Below, piece after piece: positions 1 to 9,128 of a stretch of DNA of 64,000 bases (position 1 is its first letter; each line of letters begins with the position of its first letter). Both the position numbers and the translations under genes were made by a program. The DNA lies in assembly GCF_047739745.1 (NCBI RefSeq), contig NZ_JBLLVA010000020.1, forward strand, positions 33,285 through 97,284, read 5' to 3'. The DNA is from Pseudaminobacter sp047739745. GTDB lineage: Bacteria; Pseudomonadota; Alphaproteobacteria; Rhizobiales; Rhizobiaceae. The notes beneath the pieces are model-generated. The model was not told the origin of the DNA and did no database searches. It saw nothing but the letters and a program-made list of their open reading frames with translations.

Positions 1-433
1 CCTTGTGTCGCGGTTCAGGGCCCGGCCTGACGGAATCGCGAGTTCTCTCCTGGCTGGTGTCGCCAAAGCGCTGATAGGCGAAAGGCCGTTCCGTCCAGCC
101 TTCGGTAGCGATAACGCCCGGCTCGAGGTTCTCGACATTGCCCGAGAGGATACGCCCGTTGGCATCGGCAATCAGATAAAGGTTAGCGCTTGGCTGACGG
201 GAGCGTCGCTCGATCGTGCGCACCAGAAATGGCAGCCCGCCTCGTTGATACGCGCTGACAAGGCCTTGCGCTTCCTCGTTGATGGTCTCCATGGTCTGCG
301 AGGTCAGCATACGTGCTGACAGCGATGTCATGTAGAACGCCAGAAGAACCGCACAGAGAGTGAAAAGAACGAGATAGAGTGCCGAAAGCCGTGCGGCGGT
401 CGTCTTCAATACGGCAGGAAGCCTTGCCGCCAT
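1..433 (-). CDS. Sensor histidine kinase, N-terminal part (cut by window edge)
   Basis: Only the first ~144 residues are in the window; the rest lies beyond the left edge. The start ATG at 433 follows the stop of the response regulator gene by three bases, so the two are surely co-translated. The visible part has an N-terminal transmembrane segment (about residues 14-35, LSALYLVLFTLCAVLLAFYM) and then the beginning of a periplasmic sensor domain. No HAMP or kinase core is visible here. It is called a histidine kinase from its pairing with the regulator and from the known rhizobial order degP, regulator, kinase after the cytochrome c maturation genes. The signal it senses is not known. Confidence 0.75.
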   Translation of the reverse strand, partial: MAARLPAVLKTTAARLSALYLVLFTLCAVLLAFYMTSLSARMLTSQTMETINEEAQGLVSAYQRGGLPFLVRTIERRSRQPSANLYLIADANGRILSGNVENLEPGVIATEGWTERPFAYQRFGDTSQERTRDSVRPGPEPRHK

Positions 434-436
434 CCG

Positions 437-1111
437 TCACACGGCCTTGATCATGTAGCCTGCCCCGCGCACCGTATGCAGAATGGGACTGTCAAAACCC
501 TTCTCGATCTTGCTCCGCAACCTTGAAACGTGAACGTCGATGACGTTCGTCTGCGGATCGAAGTGATAGTCCCACACGTTTTCCAGAAGCATTGTGCGTG
601 TAACCACCTGCCCTGTATGACGCATGAGATATTCGAGCAGGCGAAATTCGCGGGGCTGAAGGATGATTTCCTGGCCGGCGCGCCGCACCGTATGGGACAA
701 GCGATCAAGTTCCAAGTCGCCGATTCGGTAGACCGTTTCGACTTCCCGCGAACTGGCCCGTCTGTTCAGCACCTCGATGCGGGCCAGAAGCTCGGAAAAC
801 GCGTAAGGTTTCGTCAGATAGTCGTCACCGCCGGCACGCAGGCCGGTAACGCGATCGTCGACTTCCCCCAGCGCAGATAAAATAAGAACCGGCGTCGTAT
901 TGCCGCGCGAACGAAGCCCGGCAATGACAGAAAGTCCATCGCGCCTGGGCAGCATACGATCGATGATCATCACGTCGTACTCACCCGAGTCAGCCAGCAC
1001 AAAGCCTGTTTCGCCGTCGCCGGCAATATGAGCGGTATGGCCGGCCTCGGCCAACGCCTTTTCCAGATAGTCCGCCGCCTCGCGATCATCTTCGATGACA
1101 AGAATCTTCAT
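437..1111 (-). CDS. OmpR/PhoB-family response regulator
   Basis: A 224-residue two-domain response regulator. The receiver domain (residues 1-~118) has the acidic pair after MKILVIEDD, the phospho-acceptor Asp51 and the conserved Lys101 in YLTKPY. The C-terminal winged-helix DNA-binding domain (about 130-224) ends with the typical VRGAGYMIK. An in-frame extension reaches 1429, but it would run into the end of the degP gene and add over 100 unrelated residues; MKILVIEDD at 1111 is the normal family start. It lies directly upstream of the histidine kinase at the left edge. Its position next to a DegP-type protease suggests an envelope role, which is inference. Confidence 0.9.
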   Translation of the reverse strand: MKILVIEDDREAADYLEKALAEAGHTAHIAGDGETGFVLADSGEYDVMIIDRMLPRRDGLSVIAGLRSRGNTTPVLILSALGEVDDRVTGLRAGGDDYLTKPYAFSELLARIEVLNRRASSREVETVYRIGDLELDRLSHTVRRAGQEIILQPREFRLLEYLMRHTGQVVTRTMLLENVWDYHFDPQTNVIDVHVSRLRSKIEKGFDSPILHTVRGAGYMIKAV

Positions 1112-1304
1112 GCGTTCACTATACGCGATTTGGGCAGGTTCAACCGTGCTGGTTTCCATAAAGCTGTCTCCGACAAGGCATGGCAGCGGACTTGCAAGGC
1201 CCGCTGCCGCTGCAACCGGGTGCGCTCTAACGGAACGCCCCGCTTCTTTCCGAATCGACCGGCTGAAGGCAACGAATTCGCCGCTTCGGAAAATGTCGCG
1301 CTGA

Positions 1305-2819
1305 TCAGCCCTTTTCGACCGGAAGAGCGACAAAGCGGTTGGTGTCGTCACGCGTGACCTGCACCAAAACAGCCTTGCGGCCAGCCTTGGCAGCCTCTGC
1401 CATTGCCTTGGTGACGTCGCCAGCGCCATTCACTTCCATGGAGTTCACCGAAGTGATGACGTCGCCTGCCTGTATGCCGCGGTCTGCGGCATCGCTGTCA
1501 GGGTCGACATCGGTCACGACCAGACCCTTGCCTTCCTCGGCAGGGGCAACGGTCAGACCAAGGTCCGCAAGCGAACTGGCCTGGTCATCGGGCGACGATT
1601 GCCCGTCGTTTGACGCCAGCTTGTCGGCTCCGGGAAGCTCGCCCAGGGTGAGCTTCATCGTTTCGGAAGCACCCTTGCGCCACACGGTAACATCGACGGA
1701 ACTACCCGGCGCGAAACCGGCGATCATGCGGGCAAGCTCACGCGGCGAGGCGACGTCCTTGCTGTTAACCTTCGTGATTATGTCTCCGGCAACGATACCA
1801 GCCTCCTTGGCCGGACCATCGGCTTGTGAATCGGCAACGAGAGCGCCCTTGGCGTCGTCCAGGCCGAGCGATTCGGCAATTTCCTTGCTGACGGGCTGAA
1901 TTTGCACACCCAGCCAACCGCGCTGCACGGTGCCGTCCTTCATCAGGTCTTCGACGACCGACTTTGCCGTGGAGGCCGGAATTGCGAAAGCAATACCCAC
2001 ATTGCCCCCCGACGGGGAGAAAATCGCCGTGTTGATTCCCACGACCTGGCCGCTGAGATTGAACGCCGGACCGCCTGAGTTTCCGCGGTTCACCGCCGCG
2101 TCGATCTGAATGAAATCGTCGTAGGGACCCGCGCCGATGTCACGACCGCGCGCCGAGACGATGCCGGCCGTAACCGTACCGCCGAGGCCGAACGGGTTGC
2201 CGACCGCAACGACCCAGTCGCCGACGCGAACCTTCGCGTCATCGGCAAAATCGACATAAGTGAACTTGCCGCCGTCTTCGACCTTCAGAACTGCAAGGTC
2301 CGTGCGAGCATCGGTACCTATAAGCTTGGCATCGAGCTCCCGGCCATCGTCGGTGACAACCGTGAAGGCCGAACCGCCTTCTACCACATGGTTGTTGGTG
2401 ACAAGATAGCCATCTTCGGAAATGAAGAAGCCTGAACCCTGAGAGACCGCACGGGGACCCCGCTCGCGACGGCTGTGCCTTTCGCCATCACCACGGAACT
2501 GGCGGAAAAACCGCTTCATCGGGTGGTCATCAGGTAGATTGTCGAAGCCGCGCGGGCCTGAAAAGAAGTCCAGGCTGTCACTGGAAGCAGATTCGATCTT
2601 CGACTTGACGCGCACGCTCACGACAGCCGGAGAAACGCGTTCAACGACATCGGCGAAGCCGGGGGCCTCGGGAGCCTCTATGCGCACGGCCTCTGCGAAA
2701 ACCGGCAAGGTTCCCGATGTGACAGCACCAAAGCCGATCGCGCCGGCAACGGCAACGGAAGCAGCAGCGGCCAAAAGCCGGCTGCGGGTCTTGGAAACGG
2801 GATTAGGAGAGACGGTCAT
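1305..2819 (-). CDS. degP: DegP/HtrA-type (Do family) periplasmic serine protease
   Basis: A 504-residue envelope protease/chaperone that degrades misfolded periplasmic proteins. A signal-anchor-like hydrophobic segment (about residues 15-43) is followed by a trypsin-like domain with the full triad: His144 (TNNHVV), Asp174 (TDLAVLK) and Ser248 (GNSGGP). Two PDZ domains follow (about 290-380 and 405-495). Length is normal for the family. An AGAGGA-like ribosome site lies about 8 bases before the ATG. The gene follows ccmH after a ~208-base gap and precedes the two-component pair, an arrangement known from Sinorhizobium (cycHJKL-degP). Confidence 0.95.
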   Translation of the reverse strand: MTVSPNPVSKTRSRLLAAAASVAVAGAIGFGAVTSGTLPVFAEAVRIEAPEAPGFADVVERVSPAVVSVRVKSKIESASSDSLDFFSGPRGFDNLPDDHPMKRFFRQFRGDGERHSRRERGPRAVSQGSGFFISEDGYLVTNNHVVEGGSAFTVVTDDGRELDAKLIGTDARTDLAVLKVEDGGKFTYVDFADDAKVRVGDWVVAVGNPFGLGGTVTAGIVSARGRDIGAGPYDDFIQIDAAVNRGNSGGPAFNLSGQVVGINTAIFSPSGGNVGIAFAIPASTAKSVVEDLMKDGTVQRGWLGVQIQPVSKEIAESLGLDDAKGALVADSQADGPAKEAGIVAGDIITKVNSKDVASPRELARMIAGFAPGSSVDVTVWRKGASETMKLTLGELPGADKLASNDGQSSPDDQASSLADLGLTVAPAEEGKGLVVTDVDPDSDAADRGIQAGDVITSVNSMEVNGAGDVTKAMAEAAKAGRKAVLVQVTRDDTNRFVALPVEKG

Positions 2820-3027
2820 TTTGCATATCCTCTTGTATGGGCGCGCTTGAACGCATGCTCATCCAAGAGATAGGAAACCCGACATTACGACGCTCTTTCC
2901 ATGGAATGAAATTTTCGTAATGTTCCGGGCTCTGCTTGGCGCGAAGCGGGCCATGAATGGTCCGGCACTCCAACGCTTCAAGCCTTCGGGACGGCCAAGC
3001 AGACAAGACGGCGGCACGTCAGACGCT

Positions 3028-3498
3028 TTAAGTATCCTTGCGCAAGATAGCTTCCAGTTCGTCTTTTTCTTCGGCCGTCAGCTTCGCCACCTCGCCCCCG
3101 CGTTTTCTACGCGCCGCCCGGATCATGAATGCGCCGCCACAGAGCAGCAGTATTATCGGCGCTCCCCACAACAAGGCATTGCGCAAATTCAGGCGAGGCT
3201 TCAGCAAAACGAACTCGCCATATCGGGAGACGATATAATCCAGGACCTCTTTGTCGTTATCTCCCGCCACCAGCCGCTCACGCACGAGCACCCGCAAATC
3301 GCGCGCCAATTCAGCGTCCGATTCGTCGATCGACTGGTTCTGGCAGACCATGCAACGCAGTTCTTCCGACAGCAATCGCGCGCGATGCTCAAGCGCCGGG
3401 TCGCTCAGCACTTCATCCGGCTGCACGGCATAGGCACCATGACCGAGCATCAGCGCGCATAGAAGCGCGGCTAGCGCCGTGACGAACCGCCTGCTCAT
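3028..3498 (-). CDS. ccmH: Cytochrome c maturation protein CcmH/CycL
   Basis: A 156-residue membrane-anchored thiol reductase that keeps the CXXC haem-binding motif of apocytochrome c reduced for haem attachment. It has an N-terminal signal sequence, the redox motif RCMVCQNQSI at about residue 48 in the conserved EELRCMVCQNQ block, and a C-terminal transmembrane helix (about 107-127) with a basic cytosolic tail. The start ATG overlaps the ccmF stop by four bases (ATGA), showing translational coupling. It is the last gene of ccmI-ccmE-ccmF-ccmH. Confidence 0.95.
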   Translation of the reverse strand: MSRRFVTALAALLCALMLGHGAYAVQPDEVLSDPALEHRARLLSEELRCMVCQNQSIDESDAELARDLRVLVRERLVAGDNDKEVLDYIVSRYGEFVLLKPRLNLRNALLWGAPIILLLCGGAFMIRAARRKRGGEVAKLTAEEKDELEAILRKDT

Positions 3499-5486
3499 AT
3501 CGCGGCCGGGCTTGTCTTGCCCTCCCCCTGTCGGGAGCGGCGGGACGGCGCGCCGACACGCAGGCGTCTATCCGTCAGCGACACGGCTCCGCCCACCATC
3601 ATGACCAGCGCACCAAGCCAGATCAGCGTTACCATCGGCTTCCACCACAAGCGCACGACAACGCCACCGTCGGACGTTTCATCTCCCAGCGATATATAGA
3701 GCTGGCTGAAACCCATCGTCTTAATGCCGGCCTCGGTCGTGGGCATGCGTCTTGCGGGATAAAACCGCTTCGAAGATATGATTTGCGAGGAAGCGCTTCC
3801 ATCTGTGCCGAGGAGTTCGAAGCGGCCGCGATCTTCGGTGAAATTCGGTCCCTGGAAAGGATGGAGTCTATCGAAACGAAGCGTATAGCCGGAAATATCG
3901 ACGGTTTCGCCGGGCCGCATCGCCAGTATTTTTTCTGTCTCGAACGACACGACGCCGACAATGCCGAGCACGGAGAGGCCGACCCCAAGGTGTGCAAGGG
4001 CGGTCCCGAACATCGAGCGGGGCAAGCCTAGAAAGCGACGCAAGACAACGCCACTTGGAGCGCTGCCGACACCGGACTTCAGCGCCAGGTCTACCAAGGC
4101 ACCCACGACGAGCCAGAAACCGAGCCCGATCCCGAGCGCAGCAAAGACGCTCGTACCATCGATGAATATCAACGTCGCCAGCACAGCAAGCAGCGCGGCA
4201 GCGAACGCCGCCATTAGCCTTTGCGCCGCGGCGTAGATATCGCCGCGCTTCCACGCCAAAAGCGGACCGAACGGAACGACAGCCAGCAGCGGAACCATCA
4301 GCGCCCCGAAGGTCAGATTGAAGAACGGCGCCCCCACCGAAATCTTGTCACCGGAAATAGCTTCCACAACCAGCGGGTAGAGCGTGCCGATCAAGACGGT
4401 GGCCGCGGCCGTCGTCAGAAAGAGATTGTTCAGTACCAGCGCGCCTTCGCGCGAAATCGGCTGGAACATGCCGCCGCTCGCCAGAGTTCCGGCGCGCAGT
4501 GCGAACAGCGCGAGAGAACCGCCGATGAACAGGATCAGGATGCACAGTATGAAAATGCCCCGGCTCGGATCGGTTGCGAAAGCATGCACCGACGTCAGCA
4601 CTCCGGAGCGAACAAGGAATGTGCCCAGCAGCGAAAGCGAGAATGTCAGGATCGCCAGAAGCAGCGTCCAGATTTTCAGCGCAGACCGCTTTTCCATGAC
4701 AATGGCCGAGTGAAGCAAAGCCGTACCAGCCAGCCACGGCATGAAGGAGGCATTCTCCACCGGATCCCAGAACCAGAATCCGCCCCAGCCGAGCTCATAG
4801 TAAGCCCAATAGGATCCCATCGCTATGCCGCCGGTCAGGAACACCCAGGCCGCCAACGTCCACGGCCGCACCCAGCGCGCCCAGGCCGCGTCGATCTTCC
4901 CTTCGATGAGCGCCGCCACCGCAAACGAAAAGCACACGGAAAAGCCAACATAGCCGAGATAGAGAAGTGGCGGATGGATGGCGAGCCCTACGTCCTGGAG
5001 GATCGGGTTCAGATCGCGCCCCTCGATGGGTGCTGGAACTAGGCGTGCAAACGGATTCGACGTTGCCAGCACGAACAGGAAAAAGGCAGCTCCTATCCAA
5101 CCTTGCACCGCAAGCACGTTGGCCCGCAGCGTGGCCGGAAGATTGCTGCCAAATACGGCTACGAGCGATCCGAAAAACGTCAGGATCAGGATCCATAGCA
5201 GCATAGAGCCTTCATGATTTCCCCAGGTGCCGGTGATCTTGAAAAGCATGGGCTTCAGCGAATGCGAATTCTCCCACACATTCGCGACCGAGAAATCTGA
5301 CTGCACATAGGCCATCGTCAGCACGGCAAACGAAAGCGCGGTGAGGACGAAGCCGGTTATCGCCACAGGCCCGCCCACGGCCATCAGGCGTTCATTGCCG
5401 ATCCGGGCTCCTACCAAGGGCACGACAGACTGAACGAGCGCCAGGGCGAAGGCAAGAACGAGCGCGAAATGACCTGTTTCAACCAT
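3495..5486 (-). CDS. ccmF: Haem lyase subunit CcmF/CycK
   Basis: A 663-residue polytopic inner-membrane protein that transfers haem from CcmE to apocytochrome c. The tryptophan-rich WWD haem-binding motif sits at about residues 234-248 (GWGGFWFWDPVENAS), with conserved His residues in neighbouring periplasmic loops (e.g. AIHPPLLYLGY, about 169-179). More than a dozen hydrophobic segments are visible, and the length matches the family. The gene sits 20 bases after ccmE and overlaps ccmH by four bases, so all are probably one transcript. Confidence 0.96.
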   Translation of the reverse strand: MVETGHFALVLAFALALVQSVVPLVGARIGNERLMAVGGPVAITGFVLTALSFAVLTMAYVQSDFSVANVWENSHSLKPMLFKITGTWGNHEGSMLLWILILTFFGSLVAVFGSNLPATLRANVLAVQGWIGAAFFLFVLATSNPFARLVPAPIEGRDLNPILQDVGLAIHPPLLYLGYVGFSVCFSFAVAALIEGKIDAAWARWVRPWTLAAWVFLTGGIAMGSYWAYYELGWGGFWFWDPVENASFMPWLAGTALLHSAIVMEKRSALKIWTLLLAILTFSLSLLGTFLVRSGVLTSVHAFATDPSRGIFILCILILFIGGSLALFALRAGTLASGGMFQPISREGALVLNNLFLTTAAATVLIGTLYPLVVEAISGDKISVGAPFFNLTFGALMVPLLAVVPFGPLLAWKRGDIYAAAQRLMAAFAAALLAVLATLIFIDGTSVFAALGIGLGFWLVVGALVDLALKSGVGSAPSGVVLRRFLGLPRSMFGTALAHLGVGLSVLGIVGVVSFETEKILAMRPGETVDISGYTLRFDRLHPFQGPNFTEDRGRFELLGTDGSASSQIISSKRFYPARRMPTTEAGIKTMGFSQLYISLGDETSDGGVVVRLWWKPMVTLIWLGALVMMVGGAVSLTDRRLRVGAPSRRSRQGEGKTSPAAI

Positions 5487-5506
5487 GGCGATGCAACTTG
5501 CCCATT

Positions 5507-5941
5507 TCAGTTTTCCTGCCAGACACCCTTGGCCTTCAGGCCGTCGGCGACCTCCTTCGGCATATAGGTTTCGTCGTGCTTGGCCAGCACGCTATCGGCA
5601 ACGAATTCCCCACTCGGGTCGAAGCTGCCTTCGGTGATCACACCCTGATCCTCGCGAAACAGGTCAGGCAGAATCCCGCTATAGGTCACCTTGACCGATT
5701 TTTCGTGGTCGGTCACGGCAAAGCTCACTTCGGTCCCCTGCCCGCGTATAACGGTTCCCTTTTCGACCAACCCGCCCAACCGGATGCGCTGCCCAGGCTG
5801 AAGCGTTGCGGCCTGCAGATCGCCGGGCATGTAAAAATAGGATGCTTTCTGGCCGAGTGCGTAAAAGGTCAGAGCCGTCGCGGCGGCAAGGAACCCCGCG
5901 CCGGCTGCGATGATCGACAATCTCTTCTGCTTGCGCGTCAT
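5507..5941 (-). CDS. ccmE: Cytochrome c maturation haem chaperone CcmE/CycJ
   Basis: A 144-residue periplasmic haem chaperone anchored by one N-terminal helix (about residues 8-28). The covalent haem-binding His lies in KHDETYMP (His122, with Tyr126 four residues on), the canonical HxxxY arrangement. An in-frame GTG at 5950 overlaps the ccmI stop, but the ATG at 5941 has a GGAG ribosome site about 8 bases upstream and gives the usual MTRKQKRL start, so it is preferred. The protein carries haem from CcmC to CcmF; ccmABC are not in this window. Confidence 0.95.
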   Translation of the reverse strand: MTRKQKRLSIIAAGAGFLAAATALTFYALGQKASYFYMPGDLQAATLQPGQRIRLGGLVEKGTVIRGQGTEVSFAVTDHEKSVKVTYSGILPDLFREDQGVITEGSFDPSGEFVADSVLAKHDETYMPKEVADGLKAKGVWQEN

Positions 5942-5946
5942 GCAAG

Positions 5947-7086
5947 TCACTCCGTCGCCGAAAGACCAAGGGTCGTTGCGAATTCGGCGAATTTCCGCCC
6001 GTCGTCGCTCGTCGCGCCCAACGCCGCAAGGCCCCGGTCGAGCGCCGCGCGCGCTTCGTCAGTCCTGCCAAGCACTACATAAGAGCGCACGAGACGCATC
6101 CAGCCCTCCGGATCGTTCGGGTTTTGGCGCAGCTTTTCGTCGAGCCCGGCCACCATCGTCTCGATCATGGCGTTTCTGTCTGCCGGCGCCATCGAGGCAG
6201 CGGCATCGATATCATCCGCAGTCGGGCCGGGTGCTCCTGTATCCCCGCTTGATGCGGCAATACGGTTCTTCATCTCGGCCAATGCCTGCCCGACGGGTTC
6301 TTTCCAAGGTGAATCATTGGGCAAGGCCGCCAGCATGGCCTCCCAGGCCTTGATCGCTTCAGCCGGCTTGCCATCCTGAACAAGGGCGGTCGCCAGATAG
6401 AATTTTGCCTTGGGCTGATCCTTGTCCAGTATCAGAGCTTGCTCGAAAGCGCGTTGCGCCTCGGCGGACACAACACCACCCCCGGCGTTTGTTAGAGCTT
6501 CGCCAAGCCCCGCTTCACGGATGGCGGTGGAGCCCTGCAGCCGGATCGCATTGCGATACGCCGTGACTGCCTCATCAAATCGGCCAAGTCTCGAATAGAT
6601 CGGCGCCAGCACGTCCCATCCCCGGCCGTCTTGCGGATTGGCGGCGAGATGGCCTTCGGCCCGCGCGATCAGTTCGTCGACTGAGCTCTCGCTGGGATTT
6701 TGAGCGAGCCGCTCCTGCAAAGGTTGGGAAGGCAGGTCCGGCGATCCGATCGCCGCGTAAAGCCCCCAGCTAACCAGGGGAACGGCCAGAACCGCGACGG
6801 CGCCAAGGCTGCGCCCTATAAGCGGCAAGCTTTGAGTCTTTGCCGAGGGCGCATCGCCACCTGCCCTGATGATGCGCCGTGCAATCTCCGCTCGCGCCTG
6901 CTCCGCATCCTCCGGCCTGATCAGGCCGCGGGCCGCGTCACGATCAAGTTCCGCCAACTGGTCGCGATAGACCTCTATATCATGCGAGTTGTCGGCGAAT
7001 TCGCTCTTTGGGCGGCTGGCCAATGGCAGCAAAACCGCCAAGCTGGCACCGAGTGTAAGCAGGGCGGCAACGAACCAGAAAACCAT
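5947..7086 (-). CDS. ccmI: Cytochrome c maturation protein CcmI/CycH
   Basis: A 379-residue inner-membrane apocytochrome chaperone. Two N-terminal transmembrane helices (about residues 2-24 and 95-115) flank a cytosolic loop, followed by a periplasmic TPR region (about 130-370) that binds the apocytochrome c C-terminus. The early stretch with YRDQLAELDRDAARGLI is typical of the CcmI family. It is the first gene of the maturation operon. Its stop is five bases before the ccmE start. Confidence 0.93.
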   Translation of the reverse strand: MVFWFVAALLTLGASLAVLLPLASRPKSEFADNSHDIEVYRDQLAELDRDAARGLIRPEDAEQARAEIARRIIRAGGDAPSAKTQSLPLIGRSLGAVAVLAVPLVSWGLYAAIGSPDLPSQPLQERLAQNPSESSVDELIARAEGHLAANPQDGRGWDVLAPIYSRLGRFDEAVTAYRNAIRLQGSTAIREAGLGEALTNAGGGVVSAEAQRAFEQALILDKDQPKAKFYLATALVQDGKPAEAIKAWEAMLAALPNDSPWKEPVGQALAEMKNRIAASSGDTGAPGPTADDIDAAASMAPADRNAMIETMVAGLDEKLRQNPNDPEGWMRLVRSYVVLGRTDEARAALDRGLAALGATSDDGRKFAEFATTLGLSATE

Positions 7087-7156
7087 GCTCGTCTAAATAG
7101 CGCCAGCGAGGCTCTATGCCAACATGACTGACCTGCGGCTGATTGACGGAGGCAGT

Positions 7157-7609
7157 TCAGGTGAGTGGGGTCCAGCTACCATCCGTATTCCGGCAAGCCG
7201 TGCCCCTCGCACTCCGTGACTGACCGCCGGAGAATATGGTGTGCGTGTATTGCCGGCAGTCCTGCGACCCGACGCGATAGGGCTGCCCCGCCACCACCTG
7301 GCCGCCACGCGCCGATTGCTCGCTTTTCCACGAAACGGGCTGGCCACTTTGCGTGTATTCGAGGGCACGGTATTCCGCTTCCAGCGCTTTGCGGCGTTCG
7401 CGATCATCCAGGGCGCCACCGATCGGCCCGCCAATCAGACCGCCGCCCATCGCGCTGATGATCGTCGAGGCAACCTTGCCGTTGGCGGAACTTTCCTGGG
7501 TGCCGGCGAGGCCGCTTACGATAGAACCAGCTTTCGTGTTTCCCAGCCCAGTCGTCGTGCATCCCGTGACGGCCAGCAGTGCGGCAACCATCGCCACGCG
7601 AATAATCAT
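7157..7609 (-). CDS. Outer-membrane/surface lipoprotein, RT0821/Lpp0805 (17-kDa antigen-like) family
   Basis: About 150 residues. The MIIRVAMVAALLAVTGC N-terminus is a lipoprotein signal with lipobox AVTGC, so the mature protein begins at a lipidated Cys. A glycine-zipper segment (MGGGLIGGPIGGALDD) follows, then a C-terminal domain with two cysteines (DCRQY and TACRN) typical of the 17-kDa surface antigen family. In-frame starts also exist at 7621 and 7633; 7609 gives the best signal peptide. It lies 70 bases from ccmI and about 100 bases from the histidine kinase gene. The molecular function of the family is not established. Confidence 0.85.
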   Translation of the reverse strand: MIIRVAMVAALLAVTGCTTTGLGNTKAGSIVSGLAGTQESSANGKVASTIISAMGGGLIGGPIGGALDDRERRKALEAEYRALEYTQSGQPVSWKSEQSARGGQVVAGQPYRVGSQDCRQYTHTIFSGGQSRSARGTACRNTDGSWTPLT

Positions 7610-7708
7610 GCTTCCCACCATTTTGCCCGACAATCAAAGACTTGGACGTCGCGTTAGTGTGGATATTTGGCCGAAATTTGGCCGCTCAGTTGCTACCTAC
7701 AACAGAGT

Positions 7709-9085
7709 CTATTGCGCACTTCGCAGTTGCACAACCGCCCTTAACCCACCCATCGCCGACCTTTCCAGCAGGAACTTTCCGCCATATTCGTTCACGAGAT
7801 CCGCAACGATCGCCAAACCTAGTCCTGTTCCGGGTTTGGTTTCGTCAAGACGCCTCCCGCGTTTCATCGCTTCCTTGGCCTTGTCCTCCGGAATCCCGGG
7901 CCCGTCATCCTCTATGGCGATCGAAAACCGCAAATCCGCTTTCTCCTGCTGAGCGCCGGTTTCCGCCGATATGCGAACCGTGCTTCTTGCCCACTTCATA
8001 GCGTTCTCCAGAAGATTCCCGAGAATTTCTTCCAGATCCTCACGCTCGCCCGCAAACAGGATTTCCGTTGTCGGCAACGTCACTATCATGCGCGTGCCGG
8101 GGTTCAGTTTTTCGATGACACGCGCCATTCGCCGAAGGAGCGGCAGGACTGGGGTGCGAAAGACCACGCTGTCACGCTGGGCCGCCACTCGCGCACGCTG
8201 AAGATAGTGTTCCACCTGCCCTTGCATGGCCGACGCCTGAACGGTGATCAGCTCGCCTTTTGCACCGCCCAGGGCGCGCGCCTCGTTCAGAAGAACGGCG
8301 AGTGGCGTTTTGAGTGAGTGCGCCAGATTTCCAACCTGGGTGCGCGACCGTTCGACGATGCGTCGGTTGTTTTCAATCAAGGCATTGGTCTCAGCGGCGA
8401 GTGGTTCGATCTCGGCGGGAAAGGTGCCATCCAGCCGATGAGCCCTGCCCTCGCGCACCATCGCCAGCGCCTCGCGAACCCGACCGAGAGGCCTCAGGCC
8501 TAGAAGGATGGCAAGCGCATTGATCGCAATCATCCCGAAGCCGAAAAGAGTGAGATAGGTCAGCAATCGTCGCTCGAAAACGCCGATCTCCTCTTCGAGT
8601 TCGCTGCGGTTGCCCATGACGCGAAAGCGCGCGATGCGGTTCTTGGTATCCAGCACGAATTCGCTTTCGAGAACTTCCAATTGTTCTCCCGCCGGGCCTT
8701 GTACAGAGTAACTGCGCTGGAACGCGCTATTGAACGCGATCTCGCTGACCGGCGGCGAAACGACCGCACGCGTCATCGACAAGGACCGCACGATTCCGCT
8801 CAAACCGGGCGAGACAGGCTCGACTGCCCAGTACCATCCTGAATTCGGCTCCGAGAATCTGAGATCTCCGAGATTTGGGGCGCCGGTCAGGATACCGGTT
8901 TCCGAAACGCCCACCGATCCGATCAGGTTGAACAGATGCGCCGACAGGAGGCTTTCAAAGCCTCGTTCGCTGGTCTGGCGATAAAGTGCAGCAATCACCG
9001 TGTAAATGACAATGAGCGCTACGATCGCCCACACGGTGGAAAATGCGACGACGCGAAATGCCAGCGAACGTGGGGCGAGCCTCAT
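7709..9085 (-). CDS. feuQ: FeuQ-like sensor histidine kinase
   Basis: A 458-residue membrane kinase. A transmembrane helix at about 12-34 and another at about 175-197 enclose a periplasmic sensor of about 140 residues. A HAMP region follows, then the dimerisation helix with phospho-acceptor His256 (NLAHSLKTPL), then the ATPase with the N box NLLENAMKWA and a G box DDGPGIP. It is encoded 43 bases after its partner regulator. The phospho-acceptor block and genome position next to ccmI match the FeuQ/PhoQ-like kinase of Sinorhizobium, which controls ndvA and cyclic glucan export. The feuQ name rests on recognition and synteny. Confidence 0.85.
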   Translation of the reverse strand: MRLAPRSLAFRVVAFSTVWAIVALIVIYTVIAALYRQTSERGFESLLSAHLFNLIGSVGVSETGILTGAPNLGDLRFSEPNSGWYWAVEPVSPGLSGIVRSLSMTRAVVSPPVSEIAFNSAFQRSYSVQGPAGEQLEVLESEFVLDTKNRIARFRVMGNRSELEEEIGVFERRLLTYLTLFGFGMIAINALAILLGLRPLGRVREALAMVREGRAHRLDGTFPAEIEPLAAETNALIENNRRIVERSRTQVGNLAHSLKTPLAVLLNEARALGGAKGELITVQASAMQGQVEHYLQRARVAAQRDSVVFRTPVLPLLRRMARVIEKLNPGTRMIVTLPTTEILFAGEREDLEEILGNLLENAMKWARSTVRISAETGAQQEKADLRFSIAIEDDGPGIPEDKAKEAMKRGRRLDETKPGTGLGLAIVADLVNEYGGKFLLERSAMGGLRAVVQLRSAQ

Positions 9086-9128
9086 CGCTTACGACCACTT
9101 GCTGTCGTGACCGCCACAGCGGTTTGCG

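Noticed and set aside
1112..1429. N-terminal extension of the first response regulator
   Set aside because: Overlaps the end of degP and adds unrelated residues before the normal start.
4221..5042. A 273-codon plus-strand open frame opposite ccmF
   Set aside because: Highly charged Arg/Gln-rich translation with no family motif; ccmF on the other strand has the WWD motif and full length.
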